From Kiloniellaceae bacterium (lineage in GTDB: Bacteria > Pseudomonadota > Alphaproteobacteria > Kiloniellales > Kiloniellaceae), in the NCBI GenBank assembly GCA_009377535.1, contig WHTV01000013.1:1-64000 (forward strand): a stretch of 64,000 nucleotides of DNA. The letters are read 5' to 3'. The position numbers and the translations under genes were made by a program. Each line of letters opens with the position of its first letter. Within the stretch, counting starts at the first letter, position 1. The notes under the pieces were generated by a model. That model was not told the origin of the DNA. It was given only the letters and a program-made list of their open reading frames with translations, and made no database searches. This document shows, one piece after another, positions 8,246 through 17,413 of this stretch.

Positions 8246-9229
8246 TTACATCCAGCCGCGTTCCTTGTAATACCGCTCGGCACCCGGATGCAGCGGGGCA
8301 GAGAGGTTCTTAGTGATCATGTCCGCTTCCTTGAGATTGGCGAAAGCCGGATGCAGGTTCTTGAAGCGGTCGAAATTGTCGAACACCGTCTTGACCACCT
8401 GGTAGATGGTCTCTTCATCCGCCTTGGTGGAGGACACGAAGGTCGCACCGACGCCGAAGGTCTCGACATCTTCGGCAGTCCCGTCGTAGGTGCCGCCGAC
8501 CACCGTGGCCTTGGCGTAGTAGGCATTGTCGTTCACCAAGCTGTCGATCGCCGCCCCGGTCACCGGGATGATGATCGAATCGCAGGAGGTGGTGGCTTCC
8601 TTGATGGTGCCGCTGGGGTGGCCGACGGTGAAGACGATCGCGTCGATCTTGTTGTCGCAGAGGGCGGCGGCCTGCTCGGCCGACTGCAACTCGGCGGCCA
8701 GTTTGAAGTCGCTCATCTGCCAGCCGAGCTTTTCCATCACGACTTCCATGGTGCCGCGGGCGCCGGAGCCGGGATTGCCGACGTTGACGCGCTTGCCCTT
8801 CAAATCGTCGAAGGTCTTGATGCCCGAGTCCTTGCGGGCAACGACGGTGAAGGGCTCCGGATGCACCGAAAAGACAGCGCGCAGCTCCTTGTTGGCCCCT
8901 TGCGGAAACTTGTCGGGCGCGGTGCCGTTGTAGGCATGGTACTGCCAGTCGGACTGGACCACGCCCATGTCCTGCTCGCCGTTGGCGATGGCATTCAGGT
9001 TGGCCACGGAACCGCCGGTCGAGGGCGCCGTGCACTTGATGTTGTGATCAGCCTGGCCGCGGTTGACCAGCCTGCAGATCGACTGGCCGACGACGTAGTA
9101 GACGCCGGTTTGGCCGCCGGTGCCGATGGTGACGAACTTCTCCTGCGCCTGGGCCGTCGCCGCAGCCCCGGCGAGCAGAGCCGCCGCGGACAAACCGAGC
9201 AAAGTGGACTTGAAAGTAGTGGATCTCAT
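8246..9229 (-). CDS. TAXI family TRAP transporter solute-binding protein
   Basis: This 327-residue periplasmic protein has a clear signal peptide (hydrophobic GLSAAALLAGAAATAQAQ, cleavage near residue 29) and the TAXI-family opening: FVTIGTGGQTGVYYVVGQSIC around residues 32-52, then STGGSVANLNAIANGEQDMGVVQSDW. This family binds small carboxylates such as glutamate or 2-oxoglutarate in known members; the ligand here is not determined. It is the first gene of the operon, followed by a hairpin and the fused permease. A GGGAG motif about 10 bases before the ATG supports the start. Confidence 0.95.
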   Translation of the reverse strand: MRSTTFKSTLLGLSAAALLAGAAATAQAQEKFVTIGTGGQTGVYYVVGQSICRLVNRGQADHNIKCTAPSTGGSVANLNAIANGEQDMGVVQSDWQYHAYNGTAPDKFPQGANKELRAVFSVHPEPFTVVARKDSGIKTFDDLKGKRVNVGNPGSGARGTMEVVMEKLGWQMSDFKLAAELQSAEQAAALCDNKIDAIVFTVGHPSGTIKEATTSCDSIIIPVTGAAIDSLVNDNAYYAKATVVGGTYDGTAEDVETFGVGATFVSSTKADEETIYQVVKTVFDNFDRFKNLHPAFANLKEADMITKNLSAPLHPGAERYYKERGWM

Positions 9230-9635
9230 GGGTTGTTCACTCCCAATTCTTGCATCTGTGAATAAAAATGATTTGGCACGCGCCCTCGCGACGACGCGCC
9301 GGACTCCCCCAAAGTGAAGTTGTTGGCCAGGCTCAGGAAAGTCCGCCGACGACCAAGAGCAAGAGCAGACCGAGGCGAATCCGCAAAACGGCCCCCGTCA
9401 TGCCATAGAGGCTCGGCGTGAAAAGCAACGCTTGTCAGAACGCAATTCCCTGTGCCTTTTAGATCGGTGATTGGACCACCGTTATTTTTCCGCCCATTGA
9501 ATACTTCCCGGCGGCGAATTGTCCACCCCCGTTGTTCCAGTCCGGCAAACTTACACGCTTGAGGCGATGTGGCGGCGCGCCGACGCACCGCAGGCACTGG
9601 CCTCCTTGCAGGCCATGATCTAAGCTCCGCGCTGC
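9230..9635. other. Divergent intergenic region between the TRAP operon and the copper genes
   Basis: About 400 bases without a credible gene. It must hold the promoter of the minus-strand TAXI operon and probably that of the plus-strand DUF2946-like gene. An AT-richer stretch lies at about 9256-9276, suitable for a minus-strand promoter. A short imperfect dyad, CGGTG...CACCG, lies around 9465-9481 and could be an operator, but I cannot assign a factor. Nothing else stands out. Confidence 0.5.
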
Positions 9636-10037
9636 ATGCGCCCGCTAGGCTTAAAGTCCAGGATTTTCCGCCTTCTCGCCAGCTTCCTTGCAGCAGGGGG
9701 CCTGCTGGGTCATGGCCTCGCCATGCTGCTGGTCGCCCTGCTGGTACAGGCGCCGGCGACCGCCGAGGCCGAGCTTGCGGGCTACGGCGAGATCTGCACA
9801 GCCGCGAGCGATCCCGCCGAAGGAAACGATCCGGCCCCCGGCCACCCGCCGGGCCGCATCGACGCCTGCCCCGTCTGCACCGCTTTCGCGCAGAGCGGCC
9901 CGGTGGATCTGCCCCAGGCCTTCCAGCTGCCGGCGCGCGCGACAACAGGCACCGTCCAGCTCCCTGTGCAAGAAGCTCCGCCCGCGGCTACCGGCAGGCG
10001 GAGCGCCCTGTCGCGGGGTCCGCCGGCCCTCGCATGA
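9636..10037 (+). CDS. DUF2946-like small exported or membrane-anchored protein, copper-associated context
   Basis: This 133-residue protein has an N-terminal hydrophobic segment (about residues 12-38, LLASFLAAGG then LAMLLVALLV) and a short periplasmic part with a conserved CTA at 54, a His near 70 and a CPVC motif at 78-81. This ICTA...H...CPVC arrangement is typical of DUF2946 proteins, often found beside copper chaperones and TonB copper receptors. The putative PCuAC chaperone follows 123 bases downstream on the same strand, supporting a role in copper handling; binding itself is inferred. No strong ribosome-binding site precedes the ATG, so the start is uncertain. Confidence 0.65.
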   Translation: MRPLGLKSRIFRLLASFLAAGGLLGHGLAMLLVALLVQAPATAEAELAGYGEICTAASDPAEGNDPAPGHPPGRIDACPVCTAFAQSGPVDLPQAFQLPARATTGTVQLPVQEAPPAATGRRSALSRGPPALA

Positions 10038-10160
10038 GTTTTGCGGGCGGAGCTATCCGGCCCCGCCCGCTCGAAGGTGAACCCAAGCATCGCGAGACGA
10101 CTCTTCGCGGCGATCGCTGCCGGACGGGCGCGATGCCGCGAGCCGACAAGGAAACCTCCC

Positions 10161-10693
10161 ATGACCTCTATTCTTTCCCGCCTCTTCCTCGCCGGCGCCG
10201 CCTGGTGGCCGCCGCCGTCGCCGGCTTCAACGCGCCGAGCGCCCTTGCCCGCGATTACAAGCTCGGCGGGCTCAGCATCGCGCATCCCTGGGCCAGGGCC
10301 TCCGCCGGCCCCGCCCGCAACGGGGCGGCCTTCCTGGCGATTGAGAATGCCGGCGGCGCCGATCGTCTGATCGCGATTTCCGGCGAGGTCTGCGAACGCG
10401 CCGAGTTGCACACCCACATGATGGAGGGCGAGGTCATGAAGATGCGCCGGGTGCAATCCGTCGAGGTGCCGGCGAAGGGCAGCGCCGCCCTGCAGCCGGG
10501 CGGCTTCCACATCATGCTGGTCGGCCTGAAGCACCCGCTGCAGGAGGGGGAGCGCTTTCCCCTGACCCTCACCTTCGAGACGGCCGGCGAGATCACCGTC
10601 GAGTTCGCCGTGGAGGGCGTCGGCAGCATGGGCCCCCAGGGCGGTACGGGTCACGACACCATGGACCACGGTACGATGACGCCGGCCAACTGA
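10161..10693 (+). CDS. PCu(A)C family periplasmic copper chaperone, apparent frameshift in the signal peptide
   Basis: Copper chaperone that would deliver Cu(I) in the periplasm, for example to cytochrome oxidase. The mature domain is intact: LGGLSIAHPWARAS, ENAGGADRLIAIS, the metal region ELHTHMMEGEVMKMR and PGGFHIMLVGL, followed by a His/Met-containing tail (HDTMDHGTMTP). The natural ATG at 10161, preceded by AACCTCCC, encodes MTSILSRLFLAGAA, then leaves frame; the rest of the signal peptide (LVAAAVAGFNAPSALA) and the mature domain lie in frame 2. Inserting one C after 10202 restores a single 178-residue protein with a textbook signal peptide. Alternatively translation starts in frame 2 at ATG 10133 with an RRRR-LVAAAVAG leader. 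Sequencing error and true mutation are both possible. Confidence 0.75.
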
Positions 10694-10713
10694 GGCAACG
10701 GCAGTCGGGCTGC

Positions 10714-11571
10714 TTACCGCCCGCCGGTCATCATGCGGCGCGCGGCGTCGGCATCGGCCAGGGGACGGCCGATCACCCTGGCCGCCGCCGCAGCGGCGGC
10801 CACCAGTTCCGCGTTGTCGCGGGCGAGCGCGCCGGACGGCAGGAAGAGGTTGTTCTCGAAGCCGACCCGGGCGTGGCCGCCTAGCGCCGCCGCCGCCGTG
10901 ACGCAGGCGGTCTCCTTCGGTCCGAAGGCGCAGATCGCCCAGGGCAGCTTGGCGGCCTCGGGCCAGGCCTCGAGGGCCGCCAGATAGGCCAGCAGGTCGT
11001 TTGGCTCCGAGCGCTGGCCGGGCGTGTAGCGCCCCAGCACGAAGAGCAGGAAAGCCGGTCCCGGCGGCACCACGCCGGCGGCCTGCAGCCTGGCGAAGCG
11101 CTCGACGTCCTCCGGAGCGTAGAGGATGTACTGCGGCAGCGTGCCGGCCTCGACCAGCCAGGCGAGGAAGTCGCGCGCCGGGTCTTCGTGAGCCGCATCG
11201 GGAACCACCTCGCGGATCGCCAGGCTGACCGCCTCCGGCTCGAGCGCCCGCACCATCGCCATCTGCTCTTCGGGTCCGTAGATGCCGACCGCCTCGCTGG
11301 TGACCTGAATGACCATGCGCTGGCCGACGGCCTCGCGCACCGCCGCCGTGGCCTCGCGATAGGCGCCGACGTCGAGGCTGTGCTTCTGGTCGGCGTCGCG
11401 CACATGCAGATGGATCATGGCGGCCCCGGCCGCCTGGGCCGCCGCCGCGGTGGCGGCCAGCTCCGCCGGTGAAATCGGCACCGCCGGATGATCGGCCTGG
11501 GTCTTGCGCGCGCCGTTGGGCGCCACCGCCAGGATCATCGGCGTCCAGTCGACGGACTCTGCCCTGCTCAT
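10714..11571 (-). CDS. Beta-keto acid cleavage enzyme (BKACE, DUF849 family)
   Basis: This 285-residue TIM-barrel enzyme is of the BKACE family, whose founding member Kce cleaves 3-keto-5-aminohexanoate with acetyl-CoA, giving acetoacetate plus an acyl-CoA. Visible family marks: the metal-binding MIHLHVRDAD (about 56-65), IQVTSEAVGIYGPEEQ (about 97-112), PWAICAFGPKET and HARVGFENNLFLPSGALA near the C-terminus. BKACE members act on many beta-keto acids and the substrate cannot be assigned by sequence reading alone. The gene starts 2 bases after the stop of a class III aminotransferase, which suggests that the aminotransferase supplies the keto acid. Confidence 0.9.
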   Translation of the reverse strand: MSRAESVDWTPMILAVAPNGARKTQADHPAVPISPAELAATAAAAQAAGAAMIHLHVRDADQKHSLDVGAYREATAAVREAVGQRMVIQVTSEAVGIYGPEEQMAMVRALEPEAVSLAIREVVPDAAHEDPARDFLAWLVEAGTLPQYILYAPEDVERFARLQAAGVVPPGPAFLLFVLGRYTPGQRSEPNDLLAYLAALEAWPEAAKLPWAICAFGPKETACVTAAAALGGHARVGFENNLFLPSGALARDNAELVAAAAAAARVIGRPLADADAARRMMTGGR

Positions 11572-11573
11572 GG

Positions 11574-12908
11574 CTAGGCCCCGACTTCGGCCAGCACCGA
11601 ATCGACCGTCCGGCCGAGCTTGTCGACGATCTCGTCGAGATGGGCCTGCTGCACGATGAAGGCGGGCGCCAGCAGCACGTGGTCGCCCCGCTTGCCGTCG
11701 ACGGTTCCGCCGGCGGGATAGCAGACCATGCCTTCCTCCATCGCCCGCTGCTTGATGCGCGCGTTCACCTTCAGCGCCGGGGCGAAGGGTTCCTTGCTGG
11801 CGCGGTCGGCGACCAGCTCGAGGCCGACGAAGAGCCCACGGCCGCGGATGTCGCCGATGTGATGGTGGTTGCCGAAGCGCACCTCCAGGGCCTCGCGCAG
11901 CGCGGCGCCCTGGCGCTGCACGTTTTCCAGCAGGCCCTCGCCTTCGATGGTGTGCTGCACGGCGAGCGCGGCGGCACAGGCCGTGGCATGGCCGATGTAG
12001 GTGAAGCCGTGCTCGAAGGCACCTGAGCCGCCGGCAATGGCGTCGTAGATCCGCCCAGAGCAGAGCATCGCGCCGATCGGCTGGTAACCGCCGCCGAGGC
12101 CCTTGGCGCAGGTCAAGATGTCCGGCGCGATGCCGTCCTGTTCACAGGCGAAGAGGCTGCCGGTGCGGCCCATGCCGCACATCACCTCGTCGAGGATCAG
12201 CAGGACGCCATACTTGTCGCAGATCTCGCGGATGCGCTTGAAGTAGCCGGCGACCGCGGGCACGGCGCCCAGGGTCGCGCCGACCACGGGCTCGGCGATG
12301 AAAGCGGCCACCTTCTGCGGCCCGACCCGCTGGATTTCCGTCTCCAGCGCGTCGGCGACCCGGCGCCCGTAGGCCTCCTCGCTCTCGTCATGCGCCTGGT
12401 GACGATAGGCGTAGCAAGCATCGATATGGCTGGCCGGGCTCAGCAGGGGCTGGTAGGGCGCCCGCCGGGCGGCGTTGCCGCCGACCGAGAGGGCCCCCAG
12501 GGTGTTGCCATGGTAGCTCTGCAGGCGGGCGATGAAGTGGGAGCGCTCCGGTTGACCGTTCTCCAGGTGAAACTGGCGCGCCAGTTTCAGCGCCGTCTCG
12601 TTGGCCTCCGAGCCGCCGGAGACGAAGTAGACCCGCGCCATGCCCTTGGGCGCACGCCGGATCAGGTACTCGGCCAGCGACTCCGAGGCCTCGGTGGTGA
12701 AGAAGCCGCTGTGCGCGTAGGCGATCCTGTCGATCTGGTCCTTGATCGCCTGGATCACCGCCGGATGGCCGTGGCCGAGGCAGGACACCGCGGCGCCGCC
12801 GGAGGCATCGATGTAGCGCTTGCCCGCGCCGTCGAAGAGGTAGGGACCCTCGCCGCCGGCGGCGATGGGGTAGCTGGCCTTGGTGTGGCGCGGGAAGACG
12901 TAGCTCAC
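11574..12908 (-). CDS. Class III (omega) aminotransferase, PLP-dependent
   Basis: This 444-residue fold-type I, class III aminotransferase is related to beta-alanine/pyruvate and other omega-amino acid transaminases. It shows GGAAVSCLGHGHPAV, VYFVSGGSEANETALKLAR, SYHGNTLGALS, the PLP aspartate in LLILDEVMCGMGRTG and the Schiff-base lysine in ILTCAKGLGGGYQPIGAM. The frame is open upstream to 12998, but those residues are Pro/Arg-rich and unlike the family; the GTG at 12908 (SYVFPRHT) gives the usual length. Directly upstream of, and 2 bases from, the BKACE gene: together they could convert an amino acid to a beta-keto acid and cleave it with acetyl-CoA. Donor and acceptor are unknown. Confidence 0.9.
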   Translation of the reverse strand: MSYVFPRHTKASYPIAAGGEGPYLFDGAGKRYIDASGGAAVSCLGHGHPAVIQAIKDQIDRIAYAHSGFFTTEASESLAEYLIRRAPKGMARVYFVSGGSEANETALKLARQFHLENGQPERSHFIARLQSYHGNTLGALSVGGNAARRAPYQPLLSPASHIDACYAYRHQAHDESEEAYGRRVADALETEIQRVGPQKVAAFIAEPVVGATLGAVPAVAGYFKRIREICDKYGVLLILDEVMCGMGRTGSLFACEQDGIAPDILTCAKGLGGGYQPIGAMLCSGRIYDAIAGGSGAFEHGFTYIGHATACAAALAVQHTIEGEGLLENVQRQGAALREALEVRFGNHHHIGDIRGRGLFVGLELVADRASKEPFAPALKVNARIKQRAMEEGMVCYPAGGTVDGKRGDHVLLAPAFIVQQAHLDEIVDKLGRTVDSVLAEVGA

Positions 12909-13182
12909 GGGCGAATGCTCTCGGGCTTGGTGCGGTTGGGAGGGAAGTGGTGGCGATCGCGGAGGCTTTGTGGTTCCGCAGTTTAGGCCAGGGCGCAACG
13001 CCCTGTCACGACAGGCGGCCCCGCGGATTGCGAAGGCCTCCCCTGCGCCCCCTGCAGGCTTTGCCGCCGCGACCGGTGGTCAGCACATTGTCCTGTCCCT
13101 GGCGGGCCAGTAGGATGCGCCGGCCGCGGCGTCGCCGCCGGCCTTCGGGCAGCCGAATGAACCAAGGGGGATGCGACCGGCG

Positions 13183-13698
13183 ATGAACCTGAAAGACCAT
13201 ATCCGCGGGATTCCCGATTTTCCGACGCCGGGCATCCTGTTCTACGACATCTCGCCGCTGCTGGCGCACCCCAAAGCCTGGCAGACAACGGTGGAGCGGC
13301 TGGCCGAGATCGTCCACCAGCACGAGCCCGACGTGCTCGCCGGTATCGAATCCCGCGGCTTCCTGGTGGCAGCGCCGCTGGCCCTGAGGCTCAACAAGGG
13401 CTTCATCATGGTGCGCAAGAAGGGCAAGCTTCCGGGCGCCACCCTGCCCTACACCTATGATCTGGAATACGGCAGCGACACCATCGAGATCCAGGCCGAC
13501 GCCGTGCAGCCGGGACAGAAGGTCTTCCTGCTGGACGACCTGCTGGCGACCGGCGGCACCATGAACGCCGCCGCCCAGTTGCTGCGCTCGGCCGGCGCGG
13601 AGGTGACCGGGTCCGCCTGCATCATCGAGCTGACCTTTCTCAACGGGCGCGACAATCTGGATATGCCCGTCTCGACGCTGATCGCCTACGACAGCTAG
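13183..13698 (+). CDS. apt: Adenine phosphoribosyltransferase
   Basis: This 171-residue enzyme converts adenine plus PRPP to AMP in purine salvage. The N-terminus [20 protein letters not shown] is characteristic, and the PRPP-binding loop [14 protein letters not shown] lies at residues 114-127. [14 protein letters not shown] at about 54-67 and RKKGKLPG at 79-85 are also conserved. Length equals the family norm. ATG 13183 was chosen over ATG 13171 because it leaves normal spacing to the AAGGGGG motif and matches family starts. Single gene; upstream lies the divergent aminotransferase/BKACE operon. Confidence 0.97.
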   Translation: MNLKDHIRGIPDFPTPGILFYDISPLLAHPKAWQTTVERLAEIVHQHEPDVLAGIESRGFLVAAPLALRLNKGFIMVRKKGKLPGATLPYTYDLEYGSDTIEIQADAVQPGQKVFLLDDLLATGGTMNAAAQLLRSAGAEVTGSACIIELTFLNGRDNLDMPVSTLIAYDS

Positions 13699-13900
13699 GC
13701 GGCCGCGGCGGGAAAATCCCTGCGTTCGAGCCAAATCCAGGCCTTTTAGGGACAGTTAACTCTAATCAGCTAAGAATCCCTGTTTGCGCGCTATAGGCGA
13801 GCGAGCAGGGGTTTGCCGCGGCTCTCGACTCCGGCAGTCCGGCCTCTGCGCGCCACCGCCCGTGTGTTGTGGATGTTCGGCGTTGGGGTTTACCGAGACC

Positions 13901-16102
13901 ATGTCCGTAGAGGCCGCCACCTTTTCCTTTCCAGCGGCGATGCTGGTCGCCGCCATGGCGCCGGCAATGCTGGCGATCATGGCCCTGGCCTCCGCCCGCC
14001 AGGTGGACGGCAATCCGGCGCTGACCTGGTGGGCTGCGAGCCTCGGGACCGAGGCGCTGCGGCTCGCCGCCCTGGCTGCCGCCTCCGCCTTCAATGCGAG
14101 CTGCTTTCCGGCCGTCCACGAGGGCGGGCAGGCCATCATCGCCTTCCTGCTGCTCGGCGGCACCCTGCGCTTCCTCGGCCACAAGCAACATCTGCGCGCC
14201 CTGCTGGTGGCCGTCGCCCTGGTGTTCAGCGGTACCGCTAGCTGCGTGATCAACCCGCAGGTGCCGTTGCTGGTCCTGGTCGCCCTCAAGCTCGGCACCA
14301 TCGGCGGTGTGGGCTGCGCCGGCATTCTGTTCTGGCGCCACTATCGCCTGCACAGGCGCTTCGCCTCGATCCTCTGCGCCGGCACCCTGCTGGTCTTCAG
14401 CACCTATCTGCTGACCCAGTTGCTCGGCCAGGCCGTGGACCTGCGCATGTCGGCCCTCGATCCCAGCGGTGACTGGCGGGTCGTGCTGCATACCGGCCTG
14501 GTGCTGTCCTGCATGATCTGCATGATCTTCGCGGCCCTCAACGCCGCGCAGCAGGCCAAGGCGACAGCCGAGAAGGCGGCGGAGCGGCAGTCCCGCCTGA
14601 TGAACGCCATCGTCGAGAACATCCCGGTCGGCGTCTGCCTGTTCGACAGCGACCTGAAGCTACTGGCCTTCAACAGCGAGTTCACCAAGCTGCTGGACAT
14701 CCCGCGCGAGCTGCTGGACAGCGGCGCGACCTTCGAGGACCTGGTTCGCTTCAATGCCGAGCGCGGCGGGTACGGCACGCGGGTGACCGCCGAAGAGGTC
14801 GAGCGGCAGACCGAAGTGCTCCTGACCAACTTGCAAGCGCGCATGGAGCAGGTGCGCCCGGACGGCACCGTCTTGGAAAACCGCAATCGCCGGCTGCCCA
14901 ACGGCGGCTACGTCATGGTCTACACGGACATCACCGAGACCAAACGCATCGAAGCGGCGCTCCGCCAAAGTGAACAGCGCTACGCGCTGGCCCTCAGTGG
15001 CGCCAACGAAGGCATCTGGGAGTGGGGCGATCAGGTGGACGGCGTCTACGTGTCGCGCCGCCTGCGCGAGATCGTCGGCATCGACGGCAGCGAGCCGATG
15101 GTCAAGGCCGATGTCTGGATCGGCCGCATCCACCCGGACGACGTCGAAGAAATGCGCGAGCGCATGCGCGAGCATCTGCGCGGTAACACCGAGTACTACG
15201 ACCACGAATACCGCATGCGGGGCGATGACGGGGGCTACCGCTGGGTCCACTCGCGCGGCCTCGGCGTGCGCGACGAGCGCGGGCACGTCTATCGCATGGC
15301 CGGTTCGCTGAGCGACGTGACCCAGCGCAAGCTGGCCGAGCACGAACTGCTGCGCGCCAAGGAATCCGCCGAGCTAGCGAACCGCACCAAGGGCGAATTC
15401 CTGGCCACCATGAGCCATGAGCTGCGCACGCCGCTGAACGCCGTCATCGGCTTCTCCGAACTCATTCTGCAGAAGGTTTTCGGGCCCATCGGCCACGACA
15501 ACTACCGCGACTACATTCAGAACATCCACGAGAGCGGCAATCACCTGCTGACCATCATCAACGATATTCTGGACGTGTCGAAAGCAGAAGCCGGGATGGT
15601 CGATCTCTACGAGGAAGACGTCGACCTGCGCGAAGTAATCGCCTCCGGCATGCGCCTGATCGGGCCGCGTGCGCGGGAGAGCAACATCGCGCTGAGGACC
15701 AACTACGACGAGCCGCTGTCCCTGGTCGTGGCAGATGCGCGCCGGCTGAAGCAGATTCTCATCAACCTCTTGTCCAACGCCGTGAAATTCACGCCGGCGG
15801 GCGGCAGCATCACCATCGAGGCCTGGGCGCGCCCCGGCATGGGTGCCGGCTTCCGCGTCATCGACACCGGGATCGGCATCGCCAAAGAGGACCAGCCCCG
15901 CATGCTGGAGCCTTTCACGCAGGTCGAATCCGGCCTCAGCCGCAAGCACGAGGGCACCGGCCTCGGCCTGCCGCTCTGCAGCGCCCTCATCGAAGTGCAT
16001 GGCGGAGAACTGACCCTGGAAAGCGAACTCGGCGCCGGCACCGCCATCACGGTCATCCTGCCGGAGTCCCGCATCAGCGAAAAGAGCGTGGACGCCGCGT
16101 GA
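13901..16102 (+). CDS. Membrane PAS-domain sensor histidine kinase
   Basis: This 733-residue hybrid-less sensor kinase has six to seven predicted N-terminal membrane helices (residues about 8-210) forming an unassigned sensor region, then a coiled linker, a PAS domain (about 230-345, VENIPVGVCLFDSDLKLLAFN), a second PAS/PAC of the PAS_3 type (about 355-475, ending GSLSDVTQRK), a HisKA domain with phospho-acceptor His506 in MSHELRTPLNA, and an ATPase domain with the N box NLLSNAVKF, G1 DTGIGI near 654 and G2 GTGLGL near 686. No receiver domain and no response regulator adjacent, so its partner is elsewhere. The ATG at 13901 is chosen because the 39 upstream codons are Cys/Arg-rich and unlike a protein start. 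Confidence 0.93.
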   Translation: MSVEAATFSFPAAMLVAAMAPAMLAIMALASARQVDGNPALTWWAASLGTEALRLAALAAASAFNASCFPAVHEGGQAIIAFLLLGGTLRFLGHKQHLRALLVAVALVFSGTASCVINPQVPLLVLVALKLGTIGGVGCAGILFWRHYRLHRRFASILCAGTLLVFSTYLLTQLLGQAVDLRMSALDPSGDWRVVLHTGLVLSCMICMIFAALNAAQQAKATAEKAAERQSRLMNAIVENIPVGVCLFDSDLKLLAFNSEFTKLLDIPRELLDSGATFEDLVRFNAERGGYGTRVTAEEVERQTEVLLTNLQARMEQVRPDGTVLENRNRRLPNGGYVMVYTDITETKRIEAALRQSEQRYALALSGANEGIWEWGDQVDGVYVSRRLREIVGIDGSEPMVKADVWIGRIHPDDVEEMRERMREHLRGNTEYYDHEYRMRGDDGGYRWVHSRGLGVRDERGHVYRMAGSLSDVTQRKLAEHELLRAKESAELANRTKGEFLATMSHELRTPLNAVIGFSELILQKVFGPIGHDNYRDYIQNIHESGNHLLTIINDILDVSKAEAGMVDLYEEDVDLREVIASGMRLIGPRARESNIALRTNYDEPLSLVVADARRLKQILINLLSNAVKFTPAGGSITIEAWARPGMGAGFRVIDTGIGIAKEDQPRMLEPFTQVESGLSRKHEGTGLGLPLCSALIEVHGGELTLESELGAGTAITVILPESRISEKSVDAA

Positions 16103-16105
16103 TCT

Positions 16106-17374
16106 TCAGATATCGCGTCGTTCTTCCATCGCGCAGAAGGCCTCGGCGAAGGCAAGGAGATCTTCATCGCCCCCGGCCGGCGCGATCAGCGAAAGGCCGA
16201 GTGGGCAGCCCTCGACGCGGGCCAGCGGCAGCGTGACCTGCGGCAGCCCGGAAAGCCCGGCAATCGCCGTCAGGCTGAGCACTGCGGCGCGATGCGTGAT
16301 CATCTGGTCGGCGGTGCTGCTGCAAAGCGGCGCGATCCCCGGGGCGGTTGGCAGGCAGAGCAGCGCGTCGCCACCCAACAAGCCGGCGAGGTGCCGGGCA
16401 AAGGCCCTGCGCAGCTCACGCGCCGGCTCCGACTGAGCTTCCGTGATGCTCGCCGCCCAGTCGAAACGCTCCTGGATTTCCGGGCCGAAGGCCGGATGCG
16501 TCGCGGCGATCCAGGCGCCGTGTGTTTCGACGATCTCGCGCGCCTGGATATGGCGGAAGCGCCACATCCAGTCCTCAAGCCCGTCCTCCTCGGCAGCCTG
16601 CACCCGCTCGGCCGACGAAAGGCGCTGACCCAGGCGCTCGACCAGCGGCGCCAGGGCGGCCTGGGCGGCCGGTACTGCCAGCGCAAAGGCGTCCTCGGCA
16701 AGCAGCAGGCGCTTCCACCGCGTGGCATGGCCCTCTCCGTTCAGCAACACGCTGCCGACGCGGCGCAACGTCGCCGCATCGCGCGCAAACCAGCCCACGG
16801 TGTCAAAGCTCGGTGCCAGGGGCATCACGCCCTCCAGCGTGATCCGGTCCTGCGTCGGCCGAAGGCCGAAGAGGCCGCAGTAGGAGGCCGGAATGCGGAT
16901 GGAGCCGCCGGTGTCGCTGCCCAGCGCGGTGTCGGCGAGCCCGCCGGCCACCGCCGCGGCGGAGCCTGAGGACGAGCCGCCCGGAATCCGCCCCGGTGCG
17001 TTCACGTTGGTCGGCGTTCCGAAGTGGTGATTCTGGCCGTTCAGGCTGTAGGCCAGCTCGTCGCTGACCGTCTTGCCGACCAGCTCGGCACCGCCGTCGA
17101 GCAGCGCCTGCACTGCCGCGGCGTGACGCGTTGCCGGCGCGTGCGTGCGCGCCCAGTCGGGATTGCCGCAACCGGTGACGAAACCGGCAACGTCGAAGAT
17201 ATCCTTGGCCGCGAAGGAGAGACCGGCGAGCGGCCCGGTCGGCTTGCCGGCGATGCGGGGTTGCGGGGCCGGCACGAAGGCGCCGAGCGCATCCCAGGCC
17301 GGCCGGCCGGCATCGAGCGCGGCAAAAGGATTGGCCGTCGCCGATTCCTCCGGCTCACCGTCTTGATGGTTCAT
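16106..17374 (-). CDS. Amidase-signature hydrolase
   Basis: This 422-residue amidase-signature enzyme carries the Ser-cisSer-Lys triad: Lys in LSFAAKDIFDVAG (about 58), the glycine/serine-rich stretch PGGSSSGSAAAVAGG (about 135-149), and the catalytic Ser in GSDTGGSIRIPAS (about 157-169). Cytoplasmic, with no signal peptide. It hydrolyses an amide, substrate unknown; short members of about 400 residues act on diverse small amides. It is convergent with the histidine kinase (3-base gap). A second, unrelated-looking amidase lies at 17971 on the other strand, with a small exported protein between them. Confidence 0.9.
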   Translation of the reverse strand: MNHQDGEPEESATANPFAALDAGRPAWDALGAFVPAPQPRIAGKPTGPLAGLSFAAKDIFDVAGFVTGCGNPDWARTHAPATRHAAAVQALLDGGAELVGKTVSDELAYSLNGQNHHFGTPTNVNAPGRIPGGSSSGSAAAVAGGLADTALGSDTGGSIRIPASYCGLFGLRPTQDRITLEGVMPLAPSFDTVGWFARDAATLRRVGSVLLNGEGHATRWKRLLLAEDAFALAVPAAQAALAPLVERLGQRLSSAERVQAAEEDGLEDWMWRFRHIQAREIVETHGAWIAATHPAFGPEIQERFDWAASITEAQSEPARELRRAFARHLAGLLGGDALLCLPTAPGIAPLCSSTADQMITHRAAVLSLTAIAGLSGLPQVTLPLARVEGCPLGLSLIAPAGGDEDLLAFAEAFCAMEERRDI

Positions 17375-17413
17375 CGCCTCGCCCTCTTCCCCTGAATAAA
17401 CCGCAACCCGCGG

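Noticed and set aside
9569-10132. Upstream extension of the PCuAC frame to 9569
   Set aside because: It overlaps the DUF2946-like gene in another frame and has no family resemblance; only the part from about 10133 or 10161 is relevant.
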